Assembly: GCF_900111835.1 (NCBI RefSeq)
Contig: NZ_FOJP01000028.1
Location: 1-64,000, forward strand
Direction: 5' to 3'
DNA from: Metapseudomonas otitidis
GTDB taxonomy: Bacteria; Pseudomonadota; Gammaproteobacteria; Pseudomonadales; Pseudomonadaceae
DNA length: 64,000 bases
Within the stretch, counting starts at the first letter, position 1. Every line of letters begins with the position of its first letter. The notes under the pieces are model-generated. The model was given only the letters and a program-made list of their open reading frames with translations, had not been told where the DNA came from and made no database searches. This document shows, piece by piece, positions 29,291 to 38,069 of this stretch. The translations under genes were made by a program, and so were the position numbers.

Positions 29291-30790
29291 ATGCCCCTCC
29301 GCCGTGACCACTTCGTACCGCTCGCCGCCGTGGCCCTTGCCGCCGTGGTGCCCCTCGGTTTCATCTGGATCATCACCAGCGCCAAGCTGGAACTGGGCGG
29401 CGCCAGCCCCGACGAGGCCGTGGTCGGCAGCGTCGAACGCATCGAGCAGCGCGCCATGGAGCAGTACTGCACCGGCGTCGTGGCCACGCCGCGCAACACC
29501 TGGCTGGTGGGGCGCATGGAAGGCGACCGCTCCGAGGACGAAGCAGTAGGCCAGGACCTCGGCCAGTTGATCCGTGGCGAGAAGAAGCCCGACGACGGCG
29601 ACGAACCGAGCACCTTCACCCCGTTCTTCGGCGGCCTTTCCCGTGAAGCACAGACCACCTACCTGTCGCGGCTGGATGAGCAGGGCCGCTTCGTCCAGGT
29701 CGCCCGCCTGGACGAGACCGCCTGCCTGGTGGCCAATGCCGACGGCAGCAGCCTGTTCCTGCTGACCGGCGTGGATCGCCCCGGCAAGGACCCGCTGGAA
29801 GGCCTGCAGCAGACCGTGGTGCTGCGCAGCGATGACCAGGGCGCCAGTTGGCAGGTGCTGCCGGACGGCTTCTTCCCCGAGGCCGACAACCTGGCCTGGT
29901 CCCTCAAGCCCTACTTCCACGATGCCGACCAGGTCTGGACCTGGGCCACCCTGCCGCAGAGCGCCACCCCCAGCGCGGCGTACGACTACGAGCCCGACAC
30001 CGTCGCCGACAACCGTGCCGGCCTCTACTACTCCCCCGATCGCGGGCACACCCGCCAGGCCCTGGCCGCTTCGGAGAACCTGCTGGTAGGCCTGGACGAG
30101 ATCCGCAAACGCGCGCCCGCCGACGCCGAGTGGGGCGACAGCGCCGGGACCTTCGGCACCATCACCCCGCACGTCTGGCAGTACGACGACGACCACGCGG
30201 CGCTGTGGATCGGGCAGTCCTTCCTCTATGGCAAGCCCGGCGGGCGCTACCTCGACACCCCGCTGTTCGTCACCACCCGCGCGGAGCTGGTCCGCGAAGG
30301 CGGGCAATGGCGCATCGGCCCGCTGCGGCGGGACACCGGCGTGCTGGTGGAAGAGCTGGTGGGCACCGGCCAGGGCCAGGTGTACGGCGTGATCAGCCGG
30401 GAGGGCGAACGGGCCACGGAGGTGGCCGAGTGGCAGCGGGACAGCGGCACCTGGCAGGTCAACGGCACGTTGCCCACACCCTTCTGGCCGCTCCCGGCGT
30501 CCAGCGGGCTGCGGGGGTTCCTGGCGGGTAACGGCGTGCTGCTGGCCAACACCGACAGCCGCTACGAAGTGCCCCAGTGGCTGTACCCCACGGAGGATGG
30601 CGAGTCGGCGCGTATTTCAGCGGATGCGGTGTTCTATTCCCGCGACGGCGGCCGCTCCTGGTCGCGCCTGGCCATCGCCGGCTACCTGGGCGTGCTCGGG
30701 CTGGACCGCAATCAGGACCAGGTGTTCTGGGCCAAGGGCAACTGGTACGACAGCAACGACCGGCGCATCTATCGCTACGGACTGAAGTAA
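29291..30790 (+). CDS. hypothetical membrane-anchored protein with Asp-box (sialidase-like propeller) repeats
   Basis: The exact family is not recognised. The 499-residue protein has one N-terminal transmembrane or signal-anchor helix (FVPLAAVALAAVVPLGFIWII) and a long extracytoplasmic region. That region carries at least three Asp-box-like motifs, S.D.G.(S/T)W: RSDDQGASWQVL, YYSPDRGHTRQAL and FYSRDGGRSWSRL. Asp boxes mark beta-propellers of the sialidase/exo-alpha fold, but I see no catalytic arginine triad, so a binding propeller is as likely as an enzyme. It stands alone between the deacetylase and a convergent binding-protein gene, and its start codon precedes a basic N-terminus (MPLRRDH). 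Confidence 0.82.
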   Translation: MPLRRDHFVPLAAVALAAVVPLGFIWIITSAKLELGGASPDEAVVGSVERIEQRAMEQYCTGVVATPRNTWLVGRMEGDRSEDEAVGQDLGQLIRGEKKPDDGDEPSTFTPFFGGLSREAQTTYLSRLDEQGRFVQVARLDETACLVANADGSSLFLLTGVDRPGKDPLEGLQQTVVLRSDDQGASWQVLPDGFFPEADNLAWSLKPYFHDADQVWTWATLPQSATPSAAYDYEPDTVADNRAGLYYSPDRGHTRQALAASENLLVGLDEIRKRAPADAEWGDSAGTFGTITPHVWQYDDDHAALWIGQSFLYGKPGGRYLDTPLFVTTRAELVREGGQWRIGPLRRDTGVLVEELVGTGQGQVYGVISREGERATEVAEWQRDSGTWQVNGTLPTPFWPLPASSGLRGFLAGNGVLLANTDSRYEVPQWLYPTEDGESARISADAVFYSRDGGRSWSRLAIAGYLGVLGLDRNQDQVFWAKGNWYDSNDRRIYRYGLK

Positions 30791-30795
30791 GGCGA

Positions 30796-30824
30796 AGCCG
30801 GCGCACCATTACGGCGCGCCGGCT
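30796..30824. terminator. hairpin between two convergent genes
   Basis: AGCCGGCGC (30796-30804) pairs perfectly with GCGCCGGCT (30816-30824) over an 11-nt loop, between the stops of the Asp-box gene and the convergent binding protein. There is no T-tract, so termination is only likely. Confidence 0.5.
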
Positions 30825-30836
30825 GGGAGGTGCTAC

Positions 30837-31592
30837 TCAGAGGTAGTTCTTGGTCGCTTCCTCGACGAAGCCTTCGGCGCGCATCTGGTCCAGGGCCTTC
30901 TGCAGTCGCTCGATCACCTCGTCGGGGGTGTCCTTGTTGAAGGCCAGGTACAGCTCGACCTCGTTGAAGCGCAGCACGGTCTGCAGCCCGGTCACGCCTT
31001 CCTGCTTGGCCAGGTAGCGTCCCACCGGGTCGGTGGTCGCCCACAGGTCGATCTGCCCCTTCTCCAGCTTCTTCACGTTCTCCTGGTCACGCAGGGCGTT
31101 CTGCGGGCTCAGGCCCTGGGTCTCCAGGTACTGGCTGACGGCGTCGTTCTTGTAGGCACCGATGCGGTACTGCCCGGCGCTCTTGAGGTCCTTCACGCTC
31201 AGCGTGCTGCCCGGCGCGGCCAGCAGCACCCAGCCACTCTTGGCCAGCGGGCCGACCCACTTGAACTGCGGCTTGCGCTCTTCGGTGTAGGTGGTGGAGA
31301 ACAGGCCGTAGTTGGGCTTCTCCTGGGTCAGGCGATAGAGGCGGTCCCAGGGGAAGCGCAGGGTCAGGCTGTAGGAGATGCCGGCGCGCTTGAACATCTC
31401 GCGGACGATATCGGTGCTGATGCCATCGATGCCGTCGTCACGGGCGAAGTTCTTGTCATCGACCGCCATGTTGAAGGGCGGGAAGTTCTCGGTGAGCAGG
31501 ACCACCTTGTAGTCGGCCGGAAGCTCGGCGCGAGCCGCCAGGGAGAGGGTGATCAGGCCCAGGGCCAGAAGAGGTCTGAATAGCTTGTGCAT
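30837..31592 (-). CDS. periplasmic substrate-binding protein, SBP_bac_3 family (paralogue A)
   Basis: The ATG at 31592 gives a 251-residue protein with a signal peptide (MHKLFRPLLALGLITLSLAARA) and a two-lobed type-II periplasmic binding fold (DYKVVLLTENFPPFNMAVDDK...DGIDGISTDIVREMFKRAGISYSLTLRFPWDRLY). It resembles amino-acid-binding SBP_bac_3 proteins, in particular the group without linked permeases. It lies head-to-tail with paralogue B, from which it arose by tandem duplication; the two share ENFPP, LRFPWDR, LRDQEN.KKLEKGQIDLWAT and GRYLAKQEG. No transporter gene is adjacent, so ligand and function are open. Confidence 0.9.
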   Translation of the reverse strand: MHKLFRPLLALGLITLSLAARAELPADYKVVLLTENFPPFNMAVDDKNFARDDGIDGISTDIVREMFKRAGISYSLTLRFPWDRLYRLTQEKPNYGLFSTTYTEERKPQFKWVGPLAKSGWVLLAAPGSTLSVKDLKSAGQYRIGAYKNDAVSQYLETQGLSPQNALRDQENVKKLEKGQIDLWATTDPVGRYLAKQEGVTGLQTVLRFNEVELYLAFNKDTPDEVIERLQKALDQMRAEGFVEEATKNYL

Positions 31593-31695
31593 CGTTCTAC
31601 CGCTCGCGTTGGTGTTGTGATTATGGCCAGCGGCATCCCTGCGTGGGCACGGTCCCACAGACGTTCACTCAGCCCGTCCCGCCATCCAATGGCAA

Positions 31696-31719
31696 GCGAC
31701 CGGCTGTTGGGCCGGTCGC
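31696..31719 (-). terminator. hairpin between the two paralogous binding-protein genes
   Basis: GCGACCGGC (31696-31704) pairs with GCCGGTCGC (31711-31719) just after the stop of paralogue B on the minus strand. It suggests that the two genes are separate transcripts. The following T-tract is poor (TTGCC). Confidence 0.55.
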
Positions 31720-31726
31720 GAGGTTC

Positions 31727-32482
31727 TTACAGGTAGCTGTTGATGGTCTTGTCCACGAAGCCTTCGCTGCGCAACTGCTCCAGGGCGTCCTGAAGCTTCT
31801 TGACCACCTCGTCCGGCACGTTCTTGTTCAGCGCCAGGTACAGCGGGGTCTGGTTGAAGCGCAGCACGGTCTTCAGACCGGTGATGCCTTCCTGCTTGGC
31901 CAGGTAGCGGCCAGCGGGATCGCCGGTGGCCCAGAGGTCGATCTGGCCCTTCTCCAGCTTCTTGGCGTTTTCCTGGTCACGCAGGGAGGCCTGCGCCTCG
32001 ATGCCCTTCTCGGTCAGGGCCTGGTGGATGGCATCGCCCTTGTAGGCGCCCACCTTGTACTGCTTGGCCTGGTCCAGGCTGCTGACGCTGATGGTGCTGT
32101 CACCACGGGCCAGCAGGACCCAGTCGTCCGGGCCGATGGGGCCGACCCACTTGAAGGAGGCCTCGCGCTCCGGCAGGCGGGCGGTGACGAAGATGCCGTA
32201 GTCGGGCTTCTCCTGCGCCAGCTTGTAGATGCGGTCCCAGGGGAAGCGCAGGGTCATGGTGTACTTGACCCCGGCGCGCTTGAACATTGCCTGCACGATG
32301 TCGACAGCGATCCCGTCGATGTTGTCTTCCTGGGCGAAGTTCTTCCCATTGATCGCCATGTTGTACGGCGGGAAGTTCTCCGTCAGGAGCACCACGGTGT
32401 AGTTCTCGTCCACTTCGGCGCGAACGGTCCCGGCGAGCACCAGGAGAGTGCTCGCCAGGGCGAGCAGGAGGCGTTTCGACAT
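31727..32482 (-). CDS. periplasmic substrate-binding protein, SBP_bac_3 family (paralogue B)
   Basis: The ATG at 32482 (MSKRLLLALASTLLVLAG) has AAGG nine bases upstream; a TTG two codons earlier is possible. The 251-residue mature-type binding protein has the same layout as paralogue A (ENFPPYNMAINGKNF, LRFPWDRIY, LEKGQIDLWATGDPAGRYLAKQEGITGL) and ends in the same (I/K)NSYL/KNYL signature. The two differ most in the ligand-cleft segments, for example FVTARLPEREASFKW against FSTTYTEERKPQFKW, so they may bind different ligands. No permease or ATPase lies nearby. Confidence 0.9.
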   Translation of the reverse strand: MSKRLLLALASTLLVLAGTVRAEVDENYTVVLLTENFPPYNMAINGKNFAQEDNIDGIAVDIVQAMFKRAGVKYTMTLRFPWDRIYKLAQEKPDYGIFVTARLPEREASFKWVGPIGPDDWVLLARGDSTISVSSLDQAKQYKVGAYKGDAIHQALTEKGIEAQASLRDQENAKKLEKGQIDLWATGDPAGRYLAKQEGITGLKTVLRFNQTPLYLALNKNVPDEVVKKLQDALEQLRSEGFVDKTINSYL

Positions 32483-32616
32483 ATGCAACTACCTTGTAAG
32501 GAGGATGGGTAAAACCAACGGGCCTGACCCCGGGTACAGGGTATCGGCCTCGGCTGCCCAGGCTGCGAACCGGATCACGGTTGCAGCCAAAGCATAAATG
32601 AAGGCAAGAATCGTGC

Positions 32617-33387
32617 TCAGCGCACCACGATGCCCCGGCTGGCCAAGTAGGCCTTCGCCTCCGGAACAGTGTATTCGCCGAAATGGAAAATGCTCGCGGC
32701 CAGCACTGCATCGGCCTTGCCGTCGAGGATGCCGGCGGCCAGGTGCTCGAGATTGCCGACGCCACCGGAGGCGATCACCGGGATGCGCACACGCTCGCTG
32801 ATGGCGCGGGTAACGCCCAGGTCGTAACCGCTCTTCACGCCATCCTGGTCCATGCTGGTCAGGAGGATTTCCCCGGCACCCAGCTCTTCCATCTTCGCCG
32901 CCCAGGCCACTGCATCCAGCCCGGTGGGCTTGCGACCGCCGTGGGTGAAGATTTCCCAGCGCGGCGTCTCGCCCGGTGCGGAGACCCGCTTGGCGTCGAT
33001 GGCGACCACGATGCACTGGGAGCCGAAACGCGAGGCCGCCTCGCCGACGAACTCGGGGTTGAACACCGCAGCGGTGTTGATGGAGACCTTGTCGGCACCG
33101 GCGTTGAGCAGGTTGCGGATGTCCTGCACGGTGCGCACGCCACCGCCCACGGTGAGCGGGATGAACACCTGGCTGGCCATGCGCTCGACGGTGTGCAGCG
33201 TGGTGTCGCGGCCGTCGACGCTGGCGGTGATGTCGAGGAAGGTGATCTCGTCAGCCCCCTGCTCGTCGTAGCGGCGGGCGATCTCCACCGGGTCGCCGGC
33301 GTCGCGGATGTTCTCGAACTTGACGCCCTTCACCACGCGGCCGTTGTCCACGTCGAGGCAGGGGATGATGCGTTTAGCCAAAGCCAT
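32617..33387 (-). CDS. hisF: imidazole glycerol phosphate synthase subunit HisF
   Basis: This is the cyclase subunit of histidine biosynthesis. It condenses ammonia from HisH with PRFAR to give imidazole glycerol phosphate and AICAR. The ATG at 33387 gives 256 residues starting [21 protein letters not shown]. The (beta/alpha)8 barrel shows the catalytic Asp in CLDVD and the second Asp in TSMDQDG, with phosphate-binding GGG and ASGG loops. It is the last gene of the minus-strand block hisB-hisH-DUF2164-hisA-hisF. Confidence 0.98.
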   Translation of the reverse strand: MALAKRIIPCLDVDNGRVVKGVKFENIRDAGDPVEIARRYDEQGADEITFLDITASVDGRDTTLHTVERMASQVFIPLTVGGGVRTVQDIRNLLNAGADKVSINTAAVFNPEFVGEAASRFGSQCIVVAIDAKRVSAPGETPRWEIFTHGGRKPTGLDAVAWAAKMEELGAGEILLTSMDQDGVKSGYDLGVTRAISERVRIPVIASGGVGNLEHLAAGILDGKADAVLAASIFHFGEYTVPEAKAYLASRGIVVR

Positions 33388-33435
33388 ACTGGAATCCTCT
33401 GGTGCCGGCTGCGCCGCGCGCACCGTTGCGCGTGA

Positions 33436-34173
33436 TTAACCCTTGTAGCTGTCGCAGAAGGCCTGGGCCTCGGCGACGTCCAGGGTGCCTTCGTAGATGG
33501 CGCGACCGGTGATGGCACCGATGATGCCGGGGGCCTTGGCGGCCAGCAGCTTCTCGATGTCGCCCAGGTTGTGGATGCCGCCGGAGGCGATCACCGGGAT
33601 GCGGCTGGCAGCGGCCAGGGCCGCCGTGGCCTCGACGTTGCAGCCCTGCATCATCCCGTCCTTGGCGATGTCGGTGTAGACGATGGCGGAGACGCCATCG
33701 GCCTCGAAGCGGCGGGCCAGGTCCACGGCCTGCACGCTGCTCACCTCGGCCCAGCCGTCGGTGGCGACGAACCCGTCCTTGGCGTCCAGGCCGACGATGA
33801 CCTTGCCGGGGAAGGCCTTGCAGGCCTCGGTGACGAACTCGGGCTCCTTCACCGCCTTGGTGCCGATGATCACGTAGCTGACGCCGGCCTTGACGTAGTG
33901 CTCGATGGTTTCCAGGGAGCGGATGCCGCCGCCGATCTGGATCGGCAGGTTCGGGTAGCGCTTGGCAATGGCGGTGACCACCTCGCCGTTCACCGGCTTG
34001 CCTTCGAAGGCGCCGTTGAGGTCCACCAGGTGCAGGCGGCGGCAGCCACCGTCCACCCACTTGGCGGCCATGCTCACCGGGTCGTCGGAGAACACCGTGG
34101 AGTCTTCCATGCGGCCCTGGCGCAGGCGCACGCAGGCACCGTCCTTCAGATCGATAGCGGGGATAATCAGCAT
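33436..34173 (-). CDS. hisA: ProFAR isomerase HisA
   Basis: This enzyme catalyses the fourth step of histidine synthesis, opening the ribose of ProFAR to PRFAR, the HisF substrate. It has 245 residues with the paired half-barrel motifs of the HisA/HisF family: [21 protein letters not shown] (catalytic Asp in AIDLK), [21 protein letters not shown] (second catalytic Asp) and IASGGI. It is spaced 48 bases from hisF and 40 from the DUF2164 gene. Confidence 0.98.
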   Translation of the reverse strand: MLIIPAIDLKDGACVRLRQGRMEDSTVFSDDPVSMAAKWVDGGCRRLHLVDLNGAFEGKPVNGEVVTAIAKRYPNLPIQIGGGIRSLETIEHYVKAGVSYVIIGTKAVKEPEFVTEACKAFPGKVIVGLDAKDGFVATDGWAEVSSVQAVDLARRFEADGVSAIVYTDIAKDGMMQGCNVEATAALAAASRIPVIASGGIHNLGDIEKLLAAKAPGIIGAITGRAIYEGTLDVAEAQAFCDSYKG

Positions 34174-34213
34174 CGGTTCAACCTGTTCGAAGTCAGTGGG
34201 GTCGGCGGTGCGC

Positions 34214-34471
34214 TCAGGCTTTCTCGAGCGCCCACAAGTCGCTCTCGATGCTGTCGAACCTGTCTTTCAGGTGCGCCTGCACGTCGGAGATCGCCTTGTT
34301 GTAGAAATGCGGAGCGAATTCGCGGGCGAAGAAGTCCAGGACTTCCTCGGCCTCGAAGGAACCCAGCTCCAGTTCGAAGCGGTCGGCCATGAAACGCTTG
34401 ATGGCCAGCACGGCGTCCTGGGTCTGGGTCGCGTCGAGTTGCAGGCTGGGGGCCTTCTTCCCGCGGCTCAT
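34214..34471 (-). CDS. DUF2164 family protein inside the his cluster
   Basis: This small 85-residue protein of unknown function matches the DUF2164 pattern: [46 protein letters not shown]. It is mostly helical and acidic with no signal peptide. It begins four bases after the hisH stop, so it is cotranscribed and probably coupled with the histidine genes. Nothing in its sequence explains a role in histidine synthesis. Confidence 0.9.
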   Translation of the reverse strand: MSRGKKAPSLQLDATQTQDAVLAIKRFMADRFELELGSFEAEEVLDFFAREFAPHFYNKAISDVQAHLKDRFDSIESDLWALEKA

Positions 34472-34475
34472 GGGT

Positions 34476-35114
34476 TTACCAGCGGCCGTCCCAGGCGGCG
34501 AAGTTCTGCAGCAACTGCAGGCCGTGGGTGTGGCTCTTCTCCGGGTGGAACTGCACGGCGAAGCGCGAGCCCTCGGCCAGCGCGGCGGCGAAGTCCTTGC
34601 CGTAGTGGCCGCGACCGACCACCTGCTTGGGGTTGCCGGCCTCGATGTAGTAGCTGTGCACGAAATAGAAGCGCGCCAGGTCCGGGATGTTGTGCCAGAG
34701 CGGGTGGGCCACGCTCTGCTGCACCTCGTTCCAGCCCATGTGCGGCACCTTCAGCGGCTCGCCGGCCTCGGCCAGGTCCTTGCCGAAGAAGCGCACCTGG
34801 CCCGGGAACAGGCCGATGCAGTCGACGCCGTCGTTCTCCTCGCTGTGCTCCAGCAGCGCCTGCATGCCGACGCAGATGCCGAGGAACGGGCGGTCCTTGC
34901 TGACCTCGGCCACCAGGTTGTCGAAGCCCAGGCGGCGGATCTCGGCCATGCAATCGCGGATCGCACCCACGCCGGGGAACACCACGCGGTCCGCCTCGCG
35001 GATCACGCTGGCGTCACTGGTGACCAGCACACGGCCGGCGCCAACGTGCTCCAGGGCCTTGGCAACCGAGTGCAGGTTGCCCATGCCGTAATCGATGACT
35101 GCGACGGTCTGCAT
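34476..35114 (-). CDS. hisH: imidazole glycerol phosphate synthase glutamine amidotransferase subunit HisH
   Basis: This class-I glutaminase supplies ammonia to HisF. It has 212 residues with the nucleophile loop [13 protein letters not shown] (Cys about 81), the oxyanion PGVGA(I)RD, and the His-Glu pair in [12 protein letters not shown]. The start ATG shares one base with the hisB stop (TGATG), so translation is coupled. Confidence 0.98.
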   Translation of the reverse strand: MQTVAVIDYGMGNLHSVAKALEHVGAGRVLVTSDASVIREADRVVFPGVGAIRDCMAEIRRLGFDNLVAEVSKDRPFLGICVGMQALLEHSEENDGVDCIGLFPGQVRFFGKDLAEAGEPLKVPHMGWNEVQQSVAHPLWHNIPDLARFYFVHSYYIEAGNPKQVVGRGHYGKDFAAALAEGSRFAVQFHPEKSHTHGLQLLQNFAAWDGRW

Positions 35115-35707
35115 CAGAGCACGCCCTTGGTGGACGGCATCTGGCCGGCCATGCGCGGGTCAAGCTCGATGGCCATGCGCAGGGCGCGGCCGAAGGCCTT
35201 GAAGACGGTCTCGATCTGGTGGTGGGTGTTGTGGCCACGCAGGGTGTCGATGTGCAGGGTCACCAGGGCGTGGTTGACGAAGCCCTGGAAGAACTCCTGG
35301 AACAGGTCCACGTCGAAACCGCCGACGGTGGCGCGGGTGAAGGGGACGTGCATCTGAAGGCCGGGGCGGCCGGAGAAGTCGATCACCACGCGGGACAGCG
35401 CCTCGTCCAGCGGGACATAGGCATGGCCATAGCGGACGATGCCCTTCTTGTCGCCAATGGCCTGGGCGAAGGCCTGGCCGACGGTGATGCCGACGTCTTC
35501 CACGGTGTGGTGGTCGTCGATGTGCAGATCACCCTTGCACTCGATGTCGAGGTCGATCAGGCCATGGCGGGCGATCTGGTCGAGCATGTGCTCGAGGAAG
35601 GGCACGCCGATGTCGAAGCGGGCCTTGCCAGTGCCGTCCAGGTTGATCGAGACCTTGACCTGGGTCTCCAGGGTGTTGCGCTCAACGGATGCCTTACGTT
35701 CGGCCAT
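35114..35707 (-). CDS. hisB: imidazoleglycerol-phosphate dehydratase HisB
   Basis: This manganese enzyme dehydrates imidazole glycerol phosphate. I chose the ATG at 35707 ([16 protein letters not shown]), which gives 197 residues as in other Pseudomonas; the frame is open further upstream. The metal-binding repeats are clear: [35 protein letters not shown] and [18 protein letters not shown]. It is monofunctional, without the HisN phosphatase domain of enteric HisB. A minus-strand TATAAT at 35750-35745 probably starts the his operon. Confidence 0.98.
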   Translation of the reverse strand: MAERKASVERNTLETQVKVSINLDGTGKARFDIGVPFLEHMLDQIARHGLIDLDIECKGDLHIDDHHTVEDVGITVGQAFAQAIGDKKGIVRYGHAYVPLDEALSRVVIDFSGRPGLQMHVPFTRATVGGFDVDLFQEFFQGFVNHALVTLHIDTLRGHNTHHQIETVFKAFGRALRMAIELDPRMAGQMPSTKGVL

Positions 35708-35744
35708 CACCAACTCCGCAAAATCATTGGGCGAAAGGGGCGAC

Positions 35745-35750
35745 ATTATA
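35745..35750 (-). promoter_or_regulatory. -10 element of the hisB operon promoter
   Basis: The minus strand reads TATAAT about 38 bases upstream of the hisB ATG. The matching -35 is weak (TTCAAG, 18 bases upstream), so only the -10 is supported. Confidence 0.55.
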
Positions 35751-35838
35751 GGCCGAGTTTTCCACAGGCTTGAAGCCGATCGGCGGAGGAAGCCGGGCGA
35801 TGCCGGCAAGACGCCGACATCGCCCGGTGCAGGGACGA

Positions 35839-37497
35839 TCAGCCGAACAGCGCGGCGGTCTTCTGCAGGGTGATCCAAACACCCCAGGCCAGCGGCAGGC
35901 CGACGGCCAGCCAGGCGGCGATCACCAGCGGGCGGCTGGACGGGTCGGCCGACCACTCCAGCACCTGGGTGCTCTGGCTGGCGTCATGGCCGATGGCGCG
36001 CTCGGCGGCCAGCTCGGCGTCGGTCATGAAGTACTTCGGCGCAACCGGGCGTACCAGCAGGTTGCACAGGAAGCCCAGCACCAGCAGGCCGGCGAGGATG
36101 TACAGGGTGATGTCGTACGCGGCAGCGCGCTCGACACCCACGCTCAGCTGGTACTCGCGGATGTAGTTCACCAGCACCGGGCCGAGGATGCCGGCGAAGG
36201 CCCAGGCCGTCAGCAGGCGGCCGTGGATGGCACCGACCATCTGGGTGCCGAACAGGTCCGCCAGGTAGGCCGGCACGGTGGCGAAGCCGCCGCCGTACAT
36301 GGACAGGATCAGGCAGAAGCAGAAGACGAAGAACGCCACGCTGCCCAGGTGACCGGTCCAGGGCACCAGCGCGTAGAGCAGGAAGCCCAGGGCGAAGAAC
36401 ACGAAGTAGGTCGCCTTGCGGCCGATCAGGTCGGAGAAGGACGCCCAGAAGAAGCGGCCACCGATGTTGAACAGGCTCAGCAGGCCGGTGAAGCCGGCCG
36501 CGATGGCGGCGATCTGCGCCAGCTGCGCGGCGTCCAGCTGGTTGAAGCTCAGGTGGTTGCCGATCAGCTTGCCGCCGAAAACTTCCTGCAGCAGGGGCGA
36601 GGCCATGCCGATGATGCCGATGCCGGCGGAGACGTTCAGGCACAGCACGGCCCAGACCAGCCAGAACTGCGGGGTCTTCCACGCGGTGTTCACGTGGACG
36701 TGGCCCTTGGTGATCATCGCGTTGTTGGCCTTCTTAACCGGCGCGGTCCAGCCCTCGGGCTTCCAGCCGGTCGGCGGCACGCGGTACGCCAGGGCGCCGC
36801 CCACCATGAAGATGAAATAGACCACTGCCATCACCACGAAGCTCTGCCACACACCGACGCTTTCAGCGCTGGCGAAGTGGTTCATCAGCTCGGCTGCCAG
36901 CGGCGCGCCGACCATGGCACCGCCACCGAAGCCCATGATGGCCATGCCGGTCGCCATGCCGCGCTTGTCCGGGAACCACTTGATCAGGGTCGAAACGGGC
37001 GAGATATAGCCCAGGCCCAGGCCGATGCCGCCGATCACCCCCAGGCCGACCCACATCAGCCAGATCTGGTGGATGTAGACGCCGAAGGCCGAGATCAGCA
37101 GACCACCGCACCAGCAGAAGGCCGACACCAGGCCGGCCTTGCGCGGGCCGGCGTGTTCCAGCCAGCCACCCCAGATGGCGGCCGAGCAGCCGAGGAAGAT
37201 GAAGAACAGGGTGTAGATCCAGCCCAGCATGGAGATCGGCCAGTCACAGTTGCTGGAGAACACCTGGGCGATGAAGCTCATCTCCGGGGAGCAGGCCACC
37301 GGCGCAGTGATGCCGATGGCCTTGGACAGCGGCAGCCAGAACACCGAGAAGCCATAGGCCATGCCGATGCAGAGGTGGATGGCCAGGGCCGCCGGCGGCA
37401 CCAGCCAGCGGTTGAAGCCCGGTCGGGCGATGGTGCGTTCCTTGGAAAGGAACGCGGGCCGGACGGCATCGCCGCCCAAGCTCAGGGTACTGCTCAT
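35839..37497 (-). CDS. OFA-family MFS transporter (oxalate/formate antiporter-like)
   Basis: This inner-membrane major-facilitator protein has 552 residues and begins at the ATG at 37497 ([17 protein letters not shown]). A cytoplasmic N-terminus leads into about 12 transmembrane helices. The family signatures are [27 protein letters not shown] in helix 1, the [32 protein letters not shown] segment, and [16 protein letters not shown] between helices. The loop after helix 1 ([20 protein letters not shown]) with two cysteines is an insertion relative to the bacterial oxalate transporter. Substrate is probably a carboxylate but cannot be fixed from sequence. No metabolic gene accompanies it. Confidence 0.93.
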   Translation of the reverse strand: MSSTLSLGGDAVRPAFLSKERTIARPGFNRWLVPPAALAIHLCIGMAYGFSVFWLPLSKAIGITAPVACSPEMSFIAQVFSSNCDWPISMLGWIYTLFFIFLGCSAAIWGGWLEHAGPRKAGLVSAFCWCGGLLISAFGVYIHQIWLMWVGLGVIGGIGLGLGYISPVSTLIKWFPDKRGMATGMAIMGFGGGAMVGAPLAAELMNHFASAESVGVWQSFVVMAVVYFIFMVGGALAYRVPPTGWKPEGWTAPVKKANNAMITKGHVHVNTAWKTPQFWLVWAVLCLNVSAGIGIIGMASPLLQEVFGGKLIGNHLSFNQLDAAQLAQIAAIAAGFTGLLSLFNIGGRFFWASFSDLIGRKATYFVFFALGFLLYALVPWTGHLGSVAFFVFCFCLILSMYGGGFATVPAYLADLFGTQMVGAIHGRLLTAWAFAGILGPVLVNYIREYQLSVGVERAAAYDITLYILAGLLVLGFLCNLLVRPVAPKYFMTDAELAAERAIGHDASQSTQVLEWSADPSSRPLVIAAWLAVGLPLAWGVWITLQKTAALFG

Positions 37498-37667
37498 TGT
37501 GTCGTTATCCTGTTTTTTTGATATGCACGCAGGTGGGTCGGGCAGTGCGCACAGTCTCCCCACGCACCGCCCACAAACTCACACTAGCAGGCGAAACAAT
37601 CCCACGATGATTCGGCCTGCGGCGCGTATTATCCGGACCCCACCCCCTGGCCTCAACAAGGACACCC

Positions 37668-38069
37668 ATGCCTGTCATCGTCGAACGCCCCACCCAGCTC
37701 AGCGAGCAGGACCGCACCGACCTGGGCCGCATCTATGCCGACGCCCCGGCCTGGCTGCTGCCGCCCTATGCCGACGCCGGGGACCTGGTGGCGCAAGGCC
37801 TGGCGGAGGGCCGGCTGCTGACCGGCCGCTTCAACGACCGCCTGCTGGGCGCCGCCCTGCTGCGCTGCGAACGTGACGCCTGGCGGCTCTCCCACCTGTG
37901 CGTGCGCAGCGTCACCCGTCGCCGGGGCGTAGCCCGCCGCCTGCTGGACGAGGCCACCCGCCTGGCCCGCGAGGCCGGCTGCGAACTGCGCCTACAGGGC
38001 CCCCAGGACCATCTGGAAGCCCAGGCCCTGGCCGCCCGGCTGCACCTGCCCCTCGACCCGGCCTGCTAG
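37668..38069 (+). CDS. PanZ/PanM-like GNAT protein (acetyl-CoA-dependent PanD regulator)
   Basis: This 133-residue GNAT-fold protein closely resembles the PanZ (PanM) pattern: QLSEQDRTDLGRIYADAP at the start, GRFNDRLLGAALL, and LCVRSVTRRRGVARRLLDEA carrying the acetyl-CoA-binding RRRGVA loop. PanZ binds acetyl-CoA and promotes maturation and inhibition of aspartate decarboxylase PanD, so it acts in coenzyme A homeostasis. That role is carried over from the E. coli family and is not shown by context. Its last four bases overlap the end of the convergent sterol-desaturase gene. Confidence 0.85.
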   Translation: MPVIVERPTQLSEQDRTDLGRIYADAPAWLLPPYADAGDLVAQGLAEGRLLTGRFNDRLLGAALLRCERDAWRLSHLCVRSVTRRRGVARRLLDEATRLAREAGCELRLQGPQDHLEAQALAARLHLPLDPAC

